Shown here: positions 20,959 to 30,169 of the stretch, piece by piece
How the letters are laid out: the number at the start of each line of letters is the position of its first letter
How positions within the stretch are numbered: position 1 is the first letter of the stretch
Assembly: GCF_030817595.1 (NCBI RefSeq)
Contig: NZ_JAUSZN010000001.1
Coordinates: 256,001-320,000 of the forward strand
Direction: 5' to 3'
Source: Neobacillus niacini
GTDB taxonomy: Bacteria; Bacillota; Bacilli; Bacillales; Cytobacillaceae
DNA length: 64,000 nucleotides
Translations under genes and position numbers: made by a program
Notes under the pieces: model-generated
What the model was told of the DNA's origin: nothing
The model's database searches: none
What the model saw: only the letters and a program-made list of their open reading frames with translations

Positions 20959-21014
20959 GGTCAAGCTCCGCCATGCTAGTCGTAATAATAGACGGCGGAA
21001 ACATTTGCTTGGCC
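20959..21014 (+). other. intercistronic hairpin between dctP and dctQ
   Basis: GGTCAAGC + TCCGCC (20959-20972) pairs with GGCGGA (20994-20999) and GCTTGGCC (21007-21014). There is no T run, so it is more likely an mRNA stabiliser or partial attenuator that raises binding-protein yield over the membrane subunits than a full terminator. Confidence 0.6.
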
Positions 21015-21101
21015 ATTTCTATTTAATTTACGTGAAAAGGTTACCATGATTGTACAAGAACCAATGTGAAAGACAGTGATTTAAAAGAAGGAGTTTAGGT
21101 T

Positions 21102-21581
21102 ATGAAAACAATACGAAGTTTCCTTAATAAGTTAATTATGTTTGTAGGGGGCGTATTTACCATCATCATGGTTTTCGGTGCAATCTGGCAGGTCTTTAGC
21201 CGATATGTTTTGGGGAATCCAAGCACGATTACTGAAGAGTTGCTTCGTTTCGGACTCATATGGACCACAATGTTGGGAGCAAGTTATGCTTTCGGTACAA
21301 ACGAGCATTTGGCGATTACCGGAGTATTAGATAAATTAAAAGGTAAAAATCAAAAGGCCCTTAGAATGGTTAATGATTTGTTCATTATTGGCTTTGCCGG
21401 TGCAGTCATGATCAAAGGCGGGTTAAACATTGTAAATACGACCATGGCACAATTAACACCGATTCTGCAAATTCCGGTTGGAGTGATTTATTCCATCGTG
21501 CCTATTTCCGGAGTGATTATTATCATTTATCAACTATTAAATATGCCCGATTGGTTGAAAAAGAAAGAGGAAATTTTATAG
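21102..21581 (+). CDS. dctQ: TRAP transporter small permease DctQ
   Basis: 159 residues with four hydrophobic segments. The family signatures WQVFSRYVLGNPSTITEELLRF and GTNEHLAI are present (first quoted in part: SRYVLGNP). DctQ scaffolds the large permease and contacts the binding protein. It is 21 bases upstream of dctM and in the same transcript. AAGGAG ribosome site. Confidence 0.93.
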   Translation: MKTIRSFLNKLIMFVGGVFTIIMVFGAIWQVFSRYVLGNPSTITEELLRFGLIWTTMLGASYAFGTNEHLAITGVLDKLKGKNQKALRMVNDLFIIGFAGAVMIKGGLNIVNTTMAQLTPILQIPVGVIYSIVPISGVIIIIYQLLNMPDWLKKKEEIL

Positions 21582-21602
21582 AGATGAAAAGAGGAGTTTT
21601 TC

Positions 21603-22904
21603 ATGGGTGCGATTGAAACAGGTTTAGTGATGGTAATAAGCTTTATTATTTTAATGGCAATGGGGGTTCCAATTTCTGTAGCCACCGGAATAGCATCTTT
21701 TATTGCTGCGATCATGATTGTACCGTTTGACGTTGCCATTTTTACGGCAGCTCAAAAAATGGTAACTGGAATCGACAGTTTTTCCCTTTTGGCCGTCATC
21801 TTTTTCATTTTGTCTGGAATTATTATGAATAACGGGGGAATCGCCCTGCGTCTTGTCAACCTTGCAAAGTTACTGGGCGGCAGTCTTCCTGGATCACTAG
21901 CTCATACTAATGTCGTAGGGAACATGCTGTTTGGATCGATTTCAGGTTCTGCAGTAGCGGCAGCGGCTGCCATCGGTGGTACTATGGCTCCGCTTCAGGA
22001 AAAAGAAGGGTATAACAAAGCATATTCTGCCGCTGTAAATATTGCCTCTTCCCCCACAGGTCTATTGATTCCTCCGAGCGGAGCATTTATTATTTACTCG
22101 ATGGTCAGCGGAGGAACTTCGATTGCCGCATTATTTTTAGCAGGCTATGTACCGGGAATCCTAATGGGGCTAACGGTTATGGCGATTGCCTACTATATTG
22201 CTAAAAAAGAGAATTATCCAGTAGCAAAAAGACCGAGCTTTTCTGAGGGTTCCAAAGTTATTATTGACGCCATTCCAAGCTTACTACTCATCGTGATTGT
22301 TATCGGGGGAATCGTGGCAGGAGTCTTTACTGCAACGGAAGGTTCTGCGGTCGCTGTTTTATACTCTGTCATTCTATCTATTATTTATAAAACCTTAAAA
22401 TGGTCCGATGTTCCCAAGATATTAGGTGAAACAGTTGTAATGACAGGGATTGTGCTATTCCTGGTCGCGGCTTCCTCAATCATGTCCTGGGTAATGGCGT
22501 TTAGCGGTATACCTGCTGCGATCAGTGAGGCTGTATTATCCATTTCAGATAAACCTATCGTTATTCTATTAATTATGAATGTCGTATTGCTTTTAGTCGG
22601 CACCGTAATGGATATTACACCGGCAATCCTGATTTTTACCCCCATCTTTTTACCAATTGTAACTCAAATAGGTATGGATCCTGTACATTTTGGAATTGTT
22701 TTAGTTTTTAACCTCTGCATTGGTATTGTGAGTCCGCCATCCGGAAGCAGTTTGTTTGTCGGATGCAGTGTTGGAGGGGTTAGCATAGAGGCAGTAACAA
22801 GACCGCTATTAATTTTCATGGCAGGTTTAATTGTTACGTTACTGCTCGTAACGTATATTCCAGCTATTACCTTGTTTGTTCCGAAACTATTTGGAGCCAT
22901 GTAG
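21603..22904 (+). CDS. dctM: TRAP transporter large permease DctM
   Basis: 433 residues and about 11-12 membrane segments. It belongs to the ion-transporter superfamily elevator permeases; motifs include GVPISVATGIAS, GSISGSAVAAAAAIGG (sodium/substrate site), IPPSGAFIIYSMVSGG and the second repeat GIVSPPSGSSLFVG. It forms the translocation path of the DctPQM importer. It ends ten bases before a decayed copy of the leader that precedes dctP. Confidence 0.95.
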   Translation: MGAIETGLVMVISFIILMAMGVPISVATGIASFIAAIMIVPFDVAIFTAAQKMVTGIDSFSLLAVIFFILSGIIMNNGGIALRLVNLAKLLGGSLPGSLAHTNVVGNMLFGSISGSAVAAAAAIGGTMAPLQEKEGYNKAYSAAVNIASSPTGLLIPPSGAFIIYSMVSGGTSIAALFLAGYVPGILMGLTVMAIAYYIAKKENYPVAKRPSFSEGSKVIIDAIPSLLLIVIVIGGIVAGVFTATEGSAVAVLYSVILSIIYKTLKWSDVPKILGETVVMTGIVLFLVAASSIMSWVMAFSGIPAAISEAVLSISDKPIVILLIMNVVLLLVGTVMDITPAILIFTPIFLPIVTQIGMDPVHFGIVLVFNLCIGIVSPPSGSSLFVGCSVGGVSIEAVTRPLLIFMAGLIVTLLLVTYIPAITLFVPKLFGAM

Positions 22905-22913
22905 TTCGCCCAG

Positions 22914-23036
22914 GTGACGTCGTTTTCAATAACTATTAACATAGTAATCAAGTTAATAATTTGTGATGGAGAAATGGAGACTCACACGGATTGACTGTAG
23001 TTTTATTCTGGTCCTTCTGTTGTGGTCTCTTTTTTT
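22914..23036 (+). promoter_or_regulatory. degenerate second copy of the GlpP-type leader
   Basis: It aligns base by base with 19586-19710 at a constant offset of 3328 as far as the first terminator arm. The -35 has become GTGACG, the -10 TAACAT, and the 3' arm of the terminator has lost a base (GTGGTCTC), which weakens pairing. Similarity continues about 35 bases past the T run in both copies. It lies directly downstream of dctM. Confidence 0.65.
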
Positions 23037-23189
23037 CGACATAAGCGTAAAAGGCTTACAAATTGATAGATAGATTGTGAGTGACAAGGTTGCTATTTTC
23101 AACAGAGGCTTCAAAGTATTCAATCAACTATTCCTTTAAATATTGATAACATGATCAATTAGTAAGTGATTTCAGTGAGGGGGGAATAT

Positions 23190-23741
23190 ATGAATCAGAT
23201 TAGTTGTCTGTTAAATCACAATCCTATAAAAGCTTCTGGACTGGATAATTCTGAGCTCATTTATTATTACTCAGATGATCTTTTAGTTATAATCCAAACG
23301 GATAATATTGACTCTATCAAAACAGAATTAATTAACATTACAAATGATTTAGGCAAAGTAAACCAAAAAAACAATGCCAAGCAATATAGTATAGTAATAA
23401 ATCAAATTTTGGATGAGATTGATAAACACATAAGTAATCCTGATTTATCATTAAAGTGGATGGCTCAAGAAATAATCTTTATGAATAAGGACTATTTAGG
23501 AAAGCAATTTAAAAAAGAAACCGGGCAAACCTTTACCGATTACTTAATGCAATATCGCATGAATAGGGCTATGGAACTTATCGCTAAAACTAACGATTTA
23601 AAGGTCTGCGATGTAGCAGAAAAAATAGGCTTTAAAAATAACCCTGCTTATTTTAGTAGGGCATTTAAGAAATTTACTGGTGTAACACCTTTAACTTATC
23701 AAAAAAAAATAGAAAGTGAAAACACCATAAAGGTAGAGTAA
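23190..23741 (+). CDS. short AraC family regulator
   Basis: 183 residues from the ATG at 23190 behind GAGGGGGGAA; a GTG at 23166 has no ribosome site. The last 100 residues are a normal AraC double helix-turn-helix (MAQEIIFMNKDYLGKQFKK, then VAEKIGFKNNPAYFSRAFKK). The first 80 residues resemble only the end of the linker of YesN-type response regulators; there is no receiver domain. It may be the C-terminal remnant of a response regulator that regained a start, or a genuine small regulator, perhaps of the TRAP genes. Confidence 0.75.
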   Translation: MNQISCLLNHNPIKASGLDNSELIYYYSDDLLVIIQTDNIDSIKTELINITNDLGKVNQKNNAKQYSIVINQILDEIDKHISNPDLSLKWMAQEIIFMNKDYLGKQFKKETGQTFTDYLMQYRMNRAMELIAKTNDLKVCDVAEKIGFKNNPAYFSRAFKKFTGVTPLTYQKKIESENTIKVE

Positions 23742-23878
23742 ATAACTTTTTCCGGCAACATTCATTCCTTGGCAAGGTTGTATGGGTATCATAAAATTTT
23801 GTACATGAATTTTTTTGATATTTGGCACTTTTAAAATGTCCTAAGTGGCAAAATTGATGAAGTACCAGGGATTATTAT

Positions 23879-23910
23879 TAAGGGCTACTATAAGGTAGCT
23901 CTTCTTTTTA
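23879..23910 (+). terminator. terminator after the AraC-type gene
   Basis: AAGGGCTAC pairs with GTAGCTCTT, followed by a T-rich run. It lies about 140 bases after the stop codon. Confidence 0.6.
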
Positions 23911-23948
23911 TATTTAAAAGAAGATTTATAAAAAAGTAAAACGGAAGT

Positions 23949-24006
23949 GGTTGGTTGAAATTATTATTAATTGGATGGTCATTTATATGTGGATAAATAT
24001 TATAAT
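23949..24006 (+). promoter_or_regulatory. tandem GGATGG promoter, copy 1 (S4)
   Basis: GGTTGG (23949) and TTGGATGG (GGATGG at 23973) lie 24 bases apart. The -10 TATAAT at 24001 begins 28 bases after the second repeat, and there is no TTGACA-like -35. The same layout occurs at 25969, 30170 and 32889. It precedes the small membrane protein gene and the MocR regulator. Confidence 0.6.
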
Positions 24007-24123
24007 AGACTTATTACAAAATTAACGTGCATAAAGGATAATCTATTATTGAAGTCTATACCGCGATCGTTAGCGATTCCCATTTCTATATAGGTTAAAA
24101 AAGATTTGTTTAAGAGGTGGAAC

Positions 24124-24318
24124 ATGAGTGTAATGTATGTTTTGGTCATTATTATTTTATTAATAGCAATTGTTTCAACACTGCTGCTCACAGGAAAAAG
24201 TGATGAAAATTATAGCAGTTCGACAAAAAGAAATACCACAAATTTAACATTAATTTATGTTGTGATTATTACCTTATCTTTAATTTCTCTTGGAGTGTAT
24301 ATTAGATTCTTCGCATAA
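24124..24318 (+). CDS. small two-helix membrane protein
   Basis: 64 residues from the ATG at 24124, behind AAGAGGTGG. Two hydrophobic helices (about 4-23 and 43-61) flank a polar loop GKSDENYSSSTKRNTTN. It recalls small Bacillus proteins annotated as possible contributors to bacillithiol synthesis (BshB3), but I hold that name only loosely. It is preceded by a tandem GGATGG promoter and followed by the MocR-type gene, so the two may be cotranscribed. Confidence 0.65.
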   Translation: MSVMYVLVIIILLIAIVSTLLLTGKSDENYSSSTKRNTTNLTLIYVVIITLSLISLGVYIRFFA

Positions 24319-24462
24319 AAAATATTGTTTTGTTTCCTATTTACTTAATAATTCGATAGGATATTTTTTTGTGTTTTTTCTGGTAGGAAATAACTTAAGA
24401 GTAAAAATGTGAAATAGAAAAATAATAAAAGTAAAAAAATAAAATCATAAGGACTGTAGTCA

Positions 24463-25893
24463 ATGGACTGGAAACCTGATCGTAAAGCTAAAAAAGCTAT
24501 CTATAAACAGCTTGCCGAATACATTGAAAATGGTATTGCAAATGGAACATTTCCGCCAGATAAACCATTACCATCAGAAAGATACTTAGCTAAGGAACTT
24601 AACGTAAATAGAAGTACAGTGGTTTCCGCCTATGATGAGTTAGAATCAAATGGGCTGATTCAACGAAATAGAGGAAGCGGGACAACCATAAGCAAGGATA
24701 TCTGGGGGATTACGAAGAAGCGTATCCCGAGCTGGAACAGATACATTGAGGCGGGATCATTTTTACCAAATTTACCTGTTACCCAGAGAATCCGAAAAGA
24801 AGCAGTCGAACATAAACTCATTAATTTAGCCAGTGGAGAATTATCCGAAGATCTTTTTCCCTTAGATTCTTTAAGACAGATTACTGCTTCTAGATCGTTT
24901 ATCGGAAGCCTGGGATATGACCATCCACAAGGTAACCTTATTCTTAGAGAGACAATTACAAAGCATGTAAAGCAATATCGAAGAATTGAATCTGATCCTT
25001 CTTCGATATTAGTTACATCTGGCGCCCAGCAGGCCTTACACCTAGTAGTACAGTGCCTGTTAAAGCCTGGAGATGCAGTTGCTTTAGAGGACCCATCCTA
25101 TACTTACAATCTTCCGATTTTTAAATCAGCCGGAATACAACCATATTTTCTTTCGGTTAATAAGGATGGAATAAACCCAGATGAATTATTAACTTTACAT
25201 AAAAAACATCGAATTAAAATGATATTCTTAAACCCTTCATTTCAAAATCCTACAGGGACCTTACTTCATGAAAAACAGAGGAAAGCGATTTTAGAAATAT
25301 CCTCTGAACATGGGATTCCCGTAGTGGAGGACGATCCATATAGTCTAACTTCTTTTACGGGTGAAGAGGTTACAACATTAAAATCGATGGATATTCATGG
25401 AAACGTCTTATATATTAGCTCTTTATCAAAGATAGTTGCTTCAGGGTTAAGAATTGGTTGGATTATCGGACCAAAGCCAGTCATTGAAAGGCTATCCGAC
25501 GCGAAACAACAAATTGACTTCGGGCATGCAAGCTTTACTCAATGGATTGCAAATGATTTTTTAGAATCGGAAAGTTTCCATTCACATATCAATAGTTTGG
25601 TGAAGGAGTTAGAAAAACGAAGGGATCAAATTATCACTAGCCTTAATTATTATTTAAAGGAACAAGTTGAATTTTCAATCCCTCAGGGAGGCATTCACTT
25701 ATGGTGCCGGATAAAAAACGACTTTAACGAAATGCAATTACTGGAGGAATCCATAAAAAGGGGAGTTATTTATGTCCCTGGTTCCACCATGGGATCCAAA
25801 AAGGGGTTTGTGCGGTTTACATTCGCTAGGGAAGATGAGGAATCAATACATGAAGGAATTAAAAGGTTTGCAGAAGCTCTTAATTCTCTTTAA
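24463..25893 (+). CDS. MocR/GabR-type regulator (GntR helix-turn-helix plus aminotransferase domain)
   Basis: 476 residues. The N-terminal GntR winged helix (about 10-75, LPSERYLAKELNVNRSTVVSAYDELE) is joined by a linker to a fold-type I aminotransferase domain (about 100-476) with DHPQGNLILRE, FQNPTGTLL, and the PLP lysine in SSLSKIVASGLRIGW. In this family PLP or an amine adduct is the signal and the protein usually binds direct repeats near a promoter. The tandem GGATGG elements at four nearby promoters, one of them upstream of this gene, are natural candidate sites. The regulated pathway is not known. Confidence 0.9.
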   Translation: MDWKPDRKAKKAIYKQLAEYIENGIANGTFPPDKPLPSERYLAKELNVNRSTVVSAYDELESNGLIQRNRGSGTTISKDIWGITKKRIPSWNRYIEAGSFLPNLPVTQRIRKEAVEHKLINLASGELSEDLFPLDSLRQITASRSFIGSLGYDHPQGNLILRETITKHVKQYRRIESDPSSILVTSGAQQALHLVVQCLLKPGDAVALEDPSYTYNLPIFKSAGIQPYFLSVNKDGINPDELLTLHKKHRIKMIFLNPSFQNPTGTLLHEKQRKAILEISSEHGIPVVEDDPYSLTSFTGEEVTTLKSMDIHGNVLYISSLSKIVASGLRIGWIIGPKPVIERLSDAKQQIDFGHASFTQWIANDFLESESFHSHINSLVKELEKRRDQIITSLNYYLKEQVEFSIPQGGIHLWCRIKNDFNEMQLLEESIKRGVIYVPGSTMGSKKGFVRFTFAREDEESIHEGIKRFAEALNSL

Positions 25894-25923
25894 CAATAAT
25901 TCCTGCTTATAATTTTCTTTACC

Positions 25924-25955
25924 AAGAATCATGATTTAATCGTGGTTCTTTTTAT
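25924..25955 (+). terminator. terminator after the MocR gene
   Basis: AAGAATCATGAT pairs with ATCGTGGTTCTT, followed by a T run. Confidence 0.75.
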
Positions 25956-25968
25956 TTTGAAATAATAT

Positions 25969-26026
25969 GGATGGGTAAAAAAGTGTCTGATTGGATGGTT
26001 ATAAGTTTCTAAAATCCCTTTATTAT
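25969..26026 (+). promoter_or_regulatory. tandem GGATGG promoter, copy 2 (S1), before hemQ
   Basis: GGATGG at 25969 and 25993 (period 24), with -10 TATTAT at 26021. The 200 bases from here to hemQ contain broken reading frames but no convincing gene. Confidence 0.6.
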
Positions 26027-26225
26027 GAAGGAGTGGATTTATTACTGGGTCCACTTAAAAAGAAAAGTCATGGGCATGATGATTGGTGAAGTGTGTGAAA
26101 AGATTCACAATTTCTTATCACCAAAGTATGTGGGATTTTTATCCTTTTAGAATAAGATACAGAAGAACTTTTTGTACTAATTTACATCGGTATCATTATT
26201 TTAGAAACAAAGGGAGTAAGTCAAA

Positions 26226-26969
26226 ATGTCTAATGCTGCAGAAACACTTGAGGGATGGTACTGCTTTAACGATTTTCGCAAAATAAATTGGAAGAGCTGG
26301 AGGTCCTTGAACGAGCATCAACGTCAAGAAATTCTTGAGGAAATAGTGGAATTGTGGGACGAATGGACCGATAACCAAGAGAAAGGGAAAGGCAGTCATG
26401 CCCTCTTTCAAATTGCAGGGCATAAAGCAGATATCATGCTTATGTTCCTCCGTCCGACCTTGGAAGAATTATTTCAGATTGAACTAGCTTTTAATAAAAC
26501 AAAATTTGCTGAGTATACAGAACAATCTACATCGTATTTATCGGTAGTAGAACTTAGTAACTATCTTCCTAAGGGGGAAGATCCATATAGTAAACCGGAA
26601 ATAAGAACACGATTGTTTCCAAAAATTCCTACCACCGACTATATTTGTTTTTATCCCATGAATAAACTTCGCAGCGGTAGTGATAATTGGTACATGTTAT
26701 CAACCGAAGACCGAAATCAAATGATGCGAAGCCACAGCTTAATCGGAAGAAAGTACGCGGGGAAAGTAAAACAGATTATTTTAGGGTCGGTTGGATTTGA
26801 TAATTATGAATGGGGCGTAGCTCTATTTGCAGAGGACCCTATCCAATTTAAAAAACTTATTTATGAAATGCGTTTTGATGAAGTTAGTGCGAGATTTGGA
26901 GAGTTTGGTTCGTTTTTTGTAGGAAAGTATGTGTCTAAACAACACTTTAATCATCTATTACGACTATGA
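26226..26969 (+). CDS. hemQ: coproheme decarboxylase HemQ (ChdC)
   Basis: 247 residues, chlorite-dismutase fold. In Gram-positives it catalyses the last step of the coproporphyrin-dependent haem pathway, decarboxylating coproheme to haem b with hydrogen peroxide. Seen: [16 protein letters not shown] at the N-terminus, the active-site segment FYPMNKLR (Tyr and Lys), [18 protein letters not shown] with the haem-side His region, and [18 protein letters not shown]. Strong GGGAG ribosome site. In Bacillus hemQ normally neighbours pta; here it sits after a MocR regulator, so this may be a second copy. The gene 40 bases downstream probably shares its transcript. Confidence 0.93.
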   Translation: MSNAAETLEGWYCFNDFRKINWKSWRSLNEHQRQEILEEIVELWDEWTDNQEKGKGSHALFQIAGHKADIMLMFLRPTLEELFQIELAFNKTKFAEYTEQSTSYLSVVELSNYLPKGEDPYSKPEIRTRLFPKIPTTDYICFYPMNKLRSGSDNWYMLSTEDRNQMMRSHSLIGRKYAGKVKQIILGSVGFDNYEWGVALFAEDPIQFKKLIYEMRFDEVSARFGEFGSFFVGKYVSKQHFNHLLRL

Positions 26970-27009
26970 TTATGACTTCAATATGCAGATGAGAAAGGGT
27001 GTGTAAAAA

Positions 27010-28485
27010 TTGGTGGACCAATTTGAAACTCCGTTATTTACAGCCTTAAAAAAACACGCAGAAAAGAATCCGATTCAATTTCATATCCCAGGACATAAAA
27101 AAGGAAATGGAATGGATCCTGATTTTAGAGAATTCATTGGCAAAAATGCTCTATCAATCGACTTAATCAATATAGGACCACTTGATGATTTACATCTTCC
27201 TAAAGGAATTATAAAACAGTCACAAGAGTTAGCTGCCGAAGCATTTGGTGCAGATTATACCTTCTTCTCTGTACAGGGTACTAGCGGGGCTATTATAGCT
27301 ATGATTATGTCTGCTTGTGGACCTGGTGATAAAATACTGGTGCCTCGAAATGTTCATAAATCGATAATGAGTGCCATTGTTTTTTCAGGTGCTATTCCTA
27401 TCTTTATTCATCCTGAAGTGGATTCCTATTTTGGTATCTCACATGGAATTACACCAGGTTCTATCGAACGAGCATTAGAGCTTCATCCTGATACCAAAGC
27501 AGTTCTTGTTATTAATCCAACCTATTATGGTGTGTCGGGTGATTTAAAAAGAATAGTAAAAATCGCTCATTCCAGGAATATTCCTGTACTTGTAGATGAA
27601 GCCCATGGAGCACATATTCATTTTCATAGGGAATTGCCTTTATCTGCTATGGAAGCAGGTGCGGATATGGCTGCAACAAGTGTTCATAAATTAGGAGGTT
27701 CTCTTACACAGAGTTCTATATTGAATTTGCAAGGGAAACTTGTTTCTCCAAAAAGGGTACAATCTGTCTTAAGTATGTTAACAACAACTTCGACTTCTTA
27801 TTTACTACTTTCATCTTTAGATGTGGCAAGAAAATCACTGGCTACTGAAGGACAAGCGCTACTAGAGGACACGATTCGAAAAGCAGAAGAAACTCGCACG
27901 AAAATTAATGAAATTCCTCATCTCTATTGTATGGGCCGTGAAGTTTTGGAATCAAGCGCGGCAGAAGCGATGGATCCAACTAAGCTGCTAATCTCAGTAA
28001 AAGAGCTTGGTATTACAGGTTACGATGTGGAAAAATGGCTTCGTGCTCGATTTAATATTGAAGTGGAATTATCTGATCTCTACAACATTCTTTGTATCGT
28101 CACTCCTGGTGATACTGAGGAAGATTTATTAACATTTATTCAAGCCTTAACCGAACTATCCCAAGAATACAAAACACATGTGGACAAGAATGTAGACAGC
28201 TCGGTTTTGTTGCCTGAGATTCCTTTGTTAGTTTTGACACCGCGAGATGCTTTTTATGCTGATACAGAAGTGATTCCTTTTGAAGAGTCCGCAGGAAGAA
28301 TCATTGCAGAATTTGTAATGGTTTATCCACCTGGAATTCCTATTTTTATACCGGGAGAAATTATCACTCAGGATAATCTAGTATATACAAGGATGAATGT
28401 TGAAGCCGGGCTTCCCGTTCAAGGTGCTGAGGATGTTGAACTAAAAAATATACGTGTCATTAAAGAACAGTTAGCAATTAAATAA
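27010..28485 (+). CDS. Orn/Lys/Arg decarboxylase family protein (SpeA/YaaO type)
   Basis: 491 residues. This fold-type I PLP enzyme decarboxylates a basic amino acid (arginine or lysine in the short Bacillus forms) to the polyamine precursor. Visible: QFHIPGHKKGNGMD at the N-terminus, the cofactor lid SVQGTSGAI, VDEAHGAHIHFH, and the PLP lysine in ATSVHKLGGSLTQ. The C-terminal decarboxylase domain contains PFEESAGRIIAEFVMVYPPG. The start is TTG at 27010 or GTG at 27013; both fit the GGGTG ribosome region. It follows hemQ by 40 bases and deoC follows by 23, so the three may form one operon. Confidence 0.9.
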   Translation: MVDQFETPLFTALKKHAEKNPIQFHIPGHKKGNGMDPDFREFIGKNALSIDLINIGPLDDLHLPKGIIKQSQELAAEAFGADYTFFSVQGTSGAIIAMIMSACGPGDKILVPRNVHKSIMSAIVFSGAIPIFIHPEVDSYFGISHGITPGSIERALELHPDTKAVLVINPTYYGVSGDLKRIVKIAHSRNIPVLVDEAHGAHIHFHRELPLSAMEAGADMAATSVHKLGGSLTQSSILNLQGKLVSPKRVQSVLSMLTTTSTSYLLLSSLDVARKSLATEGQALLEDTIRKAEETRTKINEIPHLYCMGREVLESSAAEAMDPTKLLISVKELGITGYDVEKWLRARFNIEVELSDLYNILCIVTPGDTEEDLLTFIQALTELSQEYKTHVDKNVDSSVLLPEIPLLVLTPRDAFYADTEVIPFEESAGRIIAEFVMVYPPGIPIFIPGEIITQDNLVYTRMNVEAGLPVQGAEDVELKNIRVIKEQLAIK

Positions 28486-28508
28486 AAAACTATGAGGTGG
28501 CGAATTAG

Positions 28509-29150
28509 ATGAACTTAGCAAAATTAATCGATCATACATTACTTTCACCTGACACCAAAGAAAAAGATATCATTAATTTATGCCAAGAAGCAAAACAATA
28601 TGGCTTTGCATCAGCAGTTGTAAATCCTGCATGGGTAAGCTTATCAGCAGAACTTTTGCGCGATTCGGATGTAAATGTCTGTACGGTTATAGGATTTCCT
28701 TTAGGTGCCAACACGCCCGAAACAAAGGCATTTGAAACCAAAAATGCGATTGAAAACGGAGCGGTAGAAGTAGATACAGTGATAAATATTGGGGCATTAA
28801 AAGACAAAAACGATGCACTAGTTGAGGAAGATATACGATCAGTTGTGGAGGCTGCAAAAGGAAAGGCTCTAGTAAAAGTTATTATTGAGTCATGTCTATT
28901 AACGAATGAAGAAAAAGTACGAGCATGCAAAATTTCTGTAAAAGCTGGAGCAGACTACGTCAAGACTTCAACAGGTTTTTCTTTGCATGGAGCAACTGTT
29001 GAAGATGTTGCGATGATGAGAAAAGCAGTTGGACCAAATGTTGGAGTTAAGGCTTCAGGGGGAGTTAAGAATATTGAAGATATGAAAGCAATGGTAGATG
29101 CTGGAGCAACAAGAATTGGGACCAGCTCTGCCATAAAAATACTAGGTTAG
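28509..29150 (+). CDS. deoC: deoxyribose-phosphate aldolase
   Basis: 213 residues, full length. It splits 2-deoxyribose-5-phosphate into acetaldehyde and glyceraldehyde-3-phosphate during deoxynucleoside breakdown. TIM barrel with [10 protein letters not shown] at the start, [17 protein letters not shown], the Schiff-base lysine in [10 protein letters not shown] and the second conserved lysine in VKASGGV. GAGGTGG ribosome site. In Bacillus deoC is often with nupC and pdp; here it follows an amino-acid decarboxylase instead. Confidence 0.96.
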   Translation: MNLAKLIDHTLLSPDTKEKDIINLCQEAKQYGFASAVVNPAWVSLSAELLRDSDVNVCTVIGFPLGANTPETKAFETKNAIENGAVEVDTVINIGALKDKNDALVEEDIRSVVEAAKGKALVKVIIESCLLTNEEKVRACKISVKAGADYVKTSTGFSLHGATVEDVAMMRKAVGPNVGVKASGGVKNIEDMKAMVDAGATRIGTSSAIKILG

Positions 29151-29214
29151 TTGAACAATTGGTTTAAAAATCTGCTTTCTTCGTTATATATATTAGGAAA
29201 AGGTGGGGATTCAT

Positions 29215-29337
29215 TTGTTTTTTGCATATTTATTTGTAACAGTTTATATTGTTGGAAGTACGTGGGCGACTCAAGCAATAATAGAAGGTACCCGAAATGC
29301 CGATGAAGAATTTTTGAAGATTCATAATGTAAAATAA
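29215..29337 (+). CDS. small single-helix membrane protein
   Basis: 40 residues from a TTG start. A good AGGTGGGG ribosome site lies seven bases upstream. Residues 2-15 form one hydrophobic helix (FFAYLFVTVYIVG), followed by a polar tail ending in EEFLKIHNVK. Family not recognised. Support comes from the ribosome site, the helix and its separate position between deoC and a terminator. Confidence 0.5.
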   Translation: MFFAYLFVTVYIVGSTWATQAIIEGTRNADEEFLKIHNVK

Positions 29338-29426
29338 AAGATGAGAAGAAGCATATAAGCTTTTTTAATAACATAGTAGAAGAGTAATTTAATAGTTATT
29401 TAGAGTAATTTCTTAACAAGAAAACC

Positions 29427-29468
29427 GCTTAACTAGTTACCGATAGTCAAGCAGCTTTCTTTTTTTTT
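29427..29468 (+). terminator. terminator before the SCO gene
   Basis: GCTTAACT pairs with AGTCAAGC (one G-U pair), followed by a long T run. Confidence 0.65.
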
Positions 29469-29541
29469 CGATGTTTATGCTTTATTTTATGGCGAGTTTC
29501 TTACTTTTTATCAATTCTGATTTAATATAGGGGGGAAAATT

Positions 29542-30114
29542 ATGAAGAAAATGGTTAAGATTATTGTGTCGTTTTTCTTTGTTCTTCTGCTAACCAGCTG
29601 CGGAAAAGGAATAAAAGATCCTCTGAATTGGGAGCTACCCAACTTTTCGGCCACAACAGAAAAAGGAAAAAATATAAGTTTAAGAGATTTAAAGGGACAA
29701 GTCTGGGTTGCAGATTTTATCTTTACCAATTGTGCCACCGTTTGTCCACCTATGACCGCTAATATGACCAAACTGCAAGGGATGTTAATAGAAAAAGGAT
29801 TAGATGTGGACATCGTCTCATTCAGCGTAGATCCAACCGTAGATACACCTAAGAAATTAAAGGAATATGTCATGAAATTTAATGGAGATATAACAAAATG
29901 GCATCTATTAACCGGATATTCACAAGAATTTATTGAAGAATATGCTATGAAGAATTTCAAAACCATTGTAAAAAAACCAGGCACAGATAACCAAGTCATC
30001 CATGGTACTTCTTTTTTTCTTATTGATCAAGATGGGAATGTGGTCAAAAGTTATGATGGAATTGATGTTCCTTATGACGATATGATTAAAGATATTAAAA
30101 TTATTACTAAGTAA
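29542..30114 (+). CDS. SCO1/SenC family copper-chaperone lipoprotein
   Basis: 190 residues. The signal peptide ends in LLTSC, giving a membrane-anchored protein facing outwards. The thioredoxin-like domain has the copper-binding/redox pair in NCATVCPPM and the distal histidine in VIHGTSFFL. SCO proteins deliver copper to, or keep reduced, the CuA site of cytochrome c oxidase. The oxidase genes themselves are not here, but ctaG is 3 kb downstream. Ribosome site AGGGGGGAAAA. Confidence 0.93.
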   Translation: MKKMVKIIVSFFFVLLLTSCGKGIKDPLNWELPNFSATTEKGKNISLRDLKGQVWVADFIFTNCATVCPPMTANMTKLQGMLIEKGLDVDIVSFSVDPTVDTPKKLKEYVMKFNGDITKWHLLTGYSQEFIEEYAMKNFKTIVKKPGTDNQVIHGTSFFLIDQDGNVVKSYDGIDVPYDDMIKDIKIITK

Positions 30115-30169
30115 TTAGATTCTGATGGGGTGGCGAAACTGTCGAAAATAATGTTTTCTTTTCGGGAAA

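Noticed and set aside
26030..26200. Broken frames between the GGATGG promoter and hemQ ([29 protein letters not shown]) as a transporter remnant
   Set aside because: Stops and frame changes, short, and no motif strong enough to name a family.
29181..29191. TCGTTATATAT after deoC as an ECF41 promoter
   Set aside because: The matching -35 position reads TTGGTT, so only the -10-like half is present.
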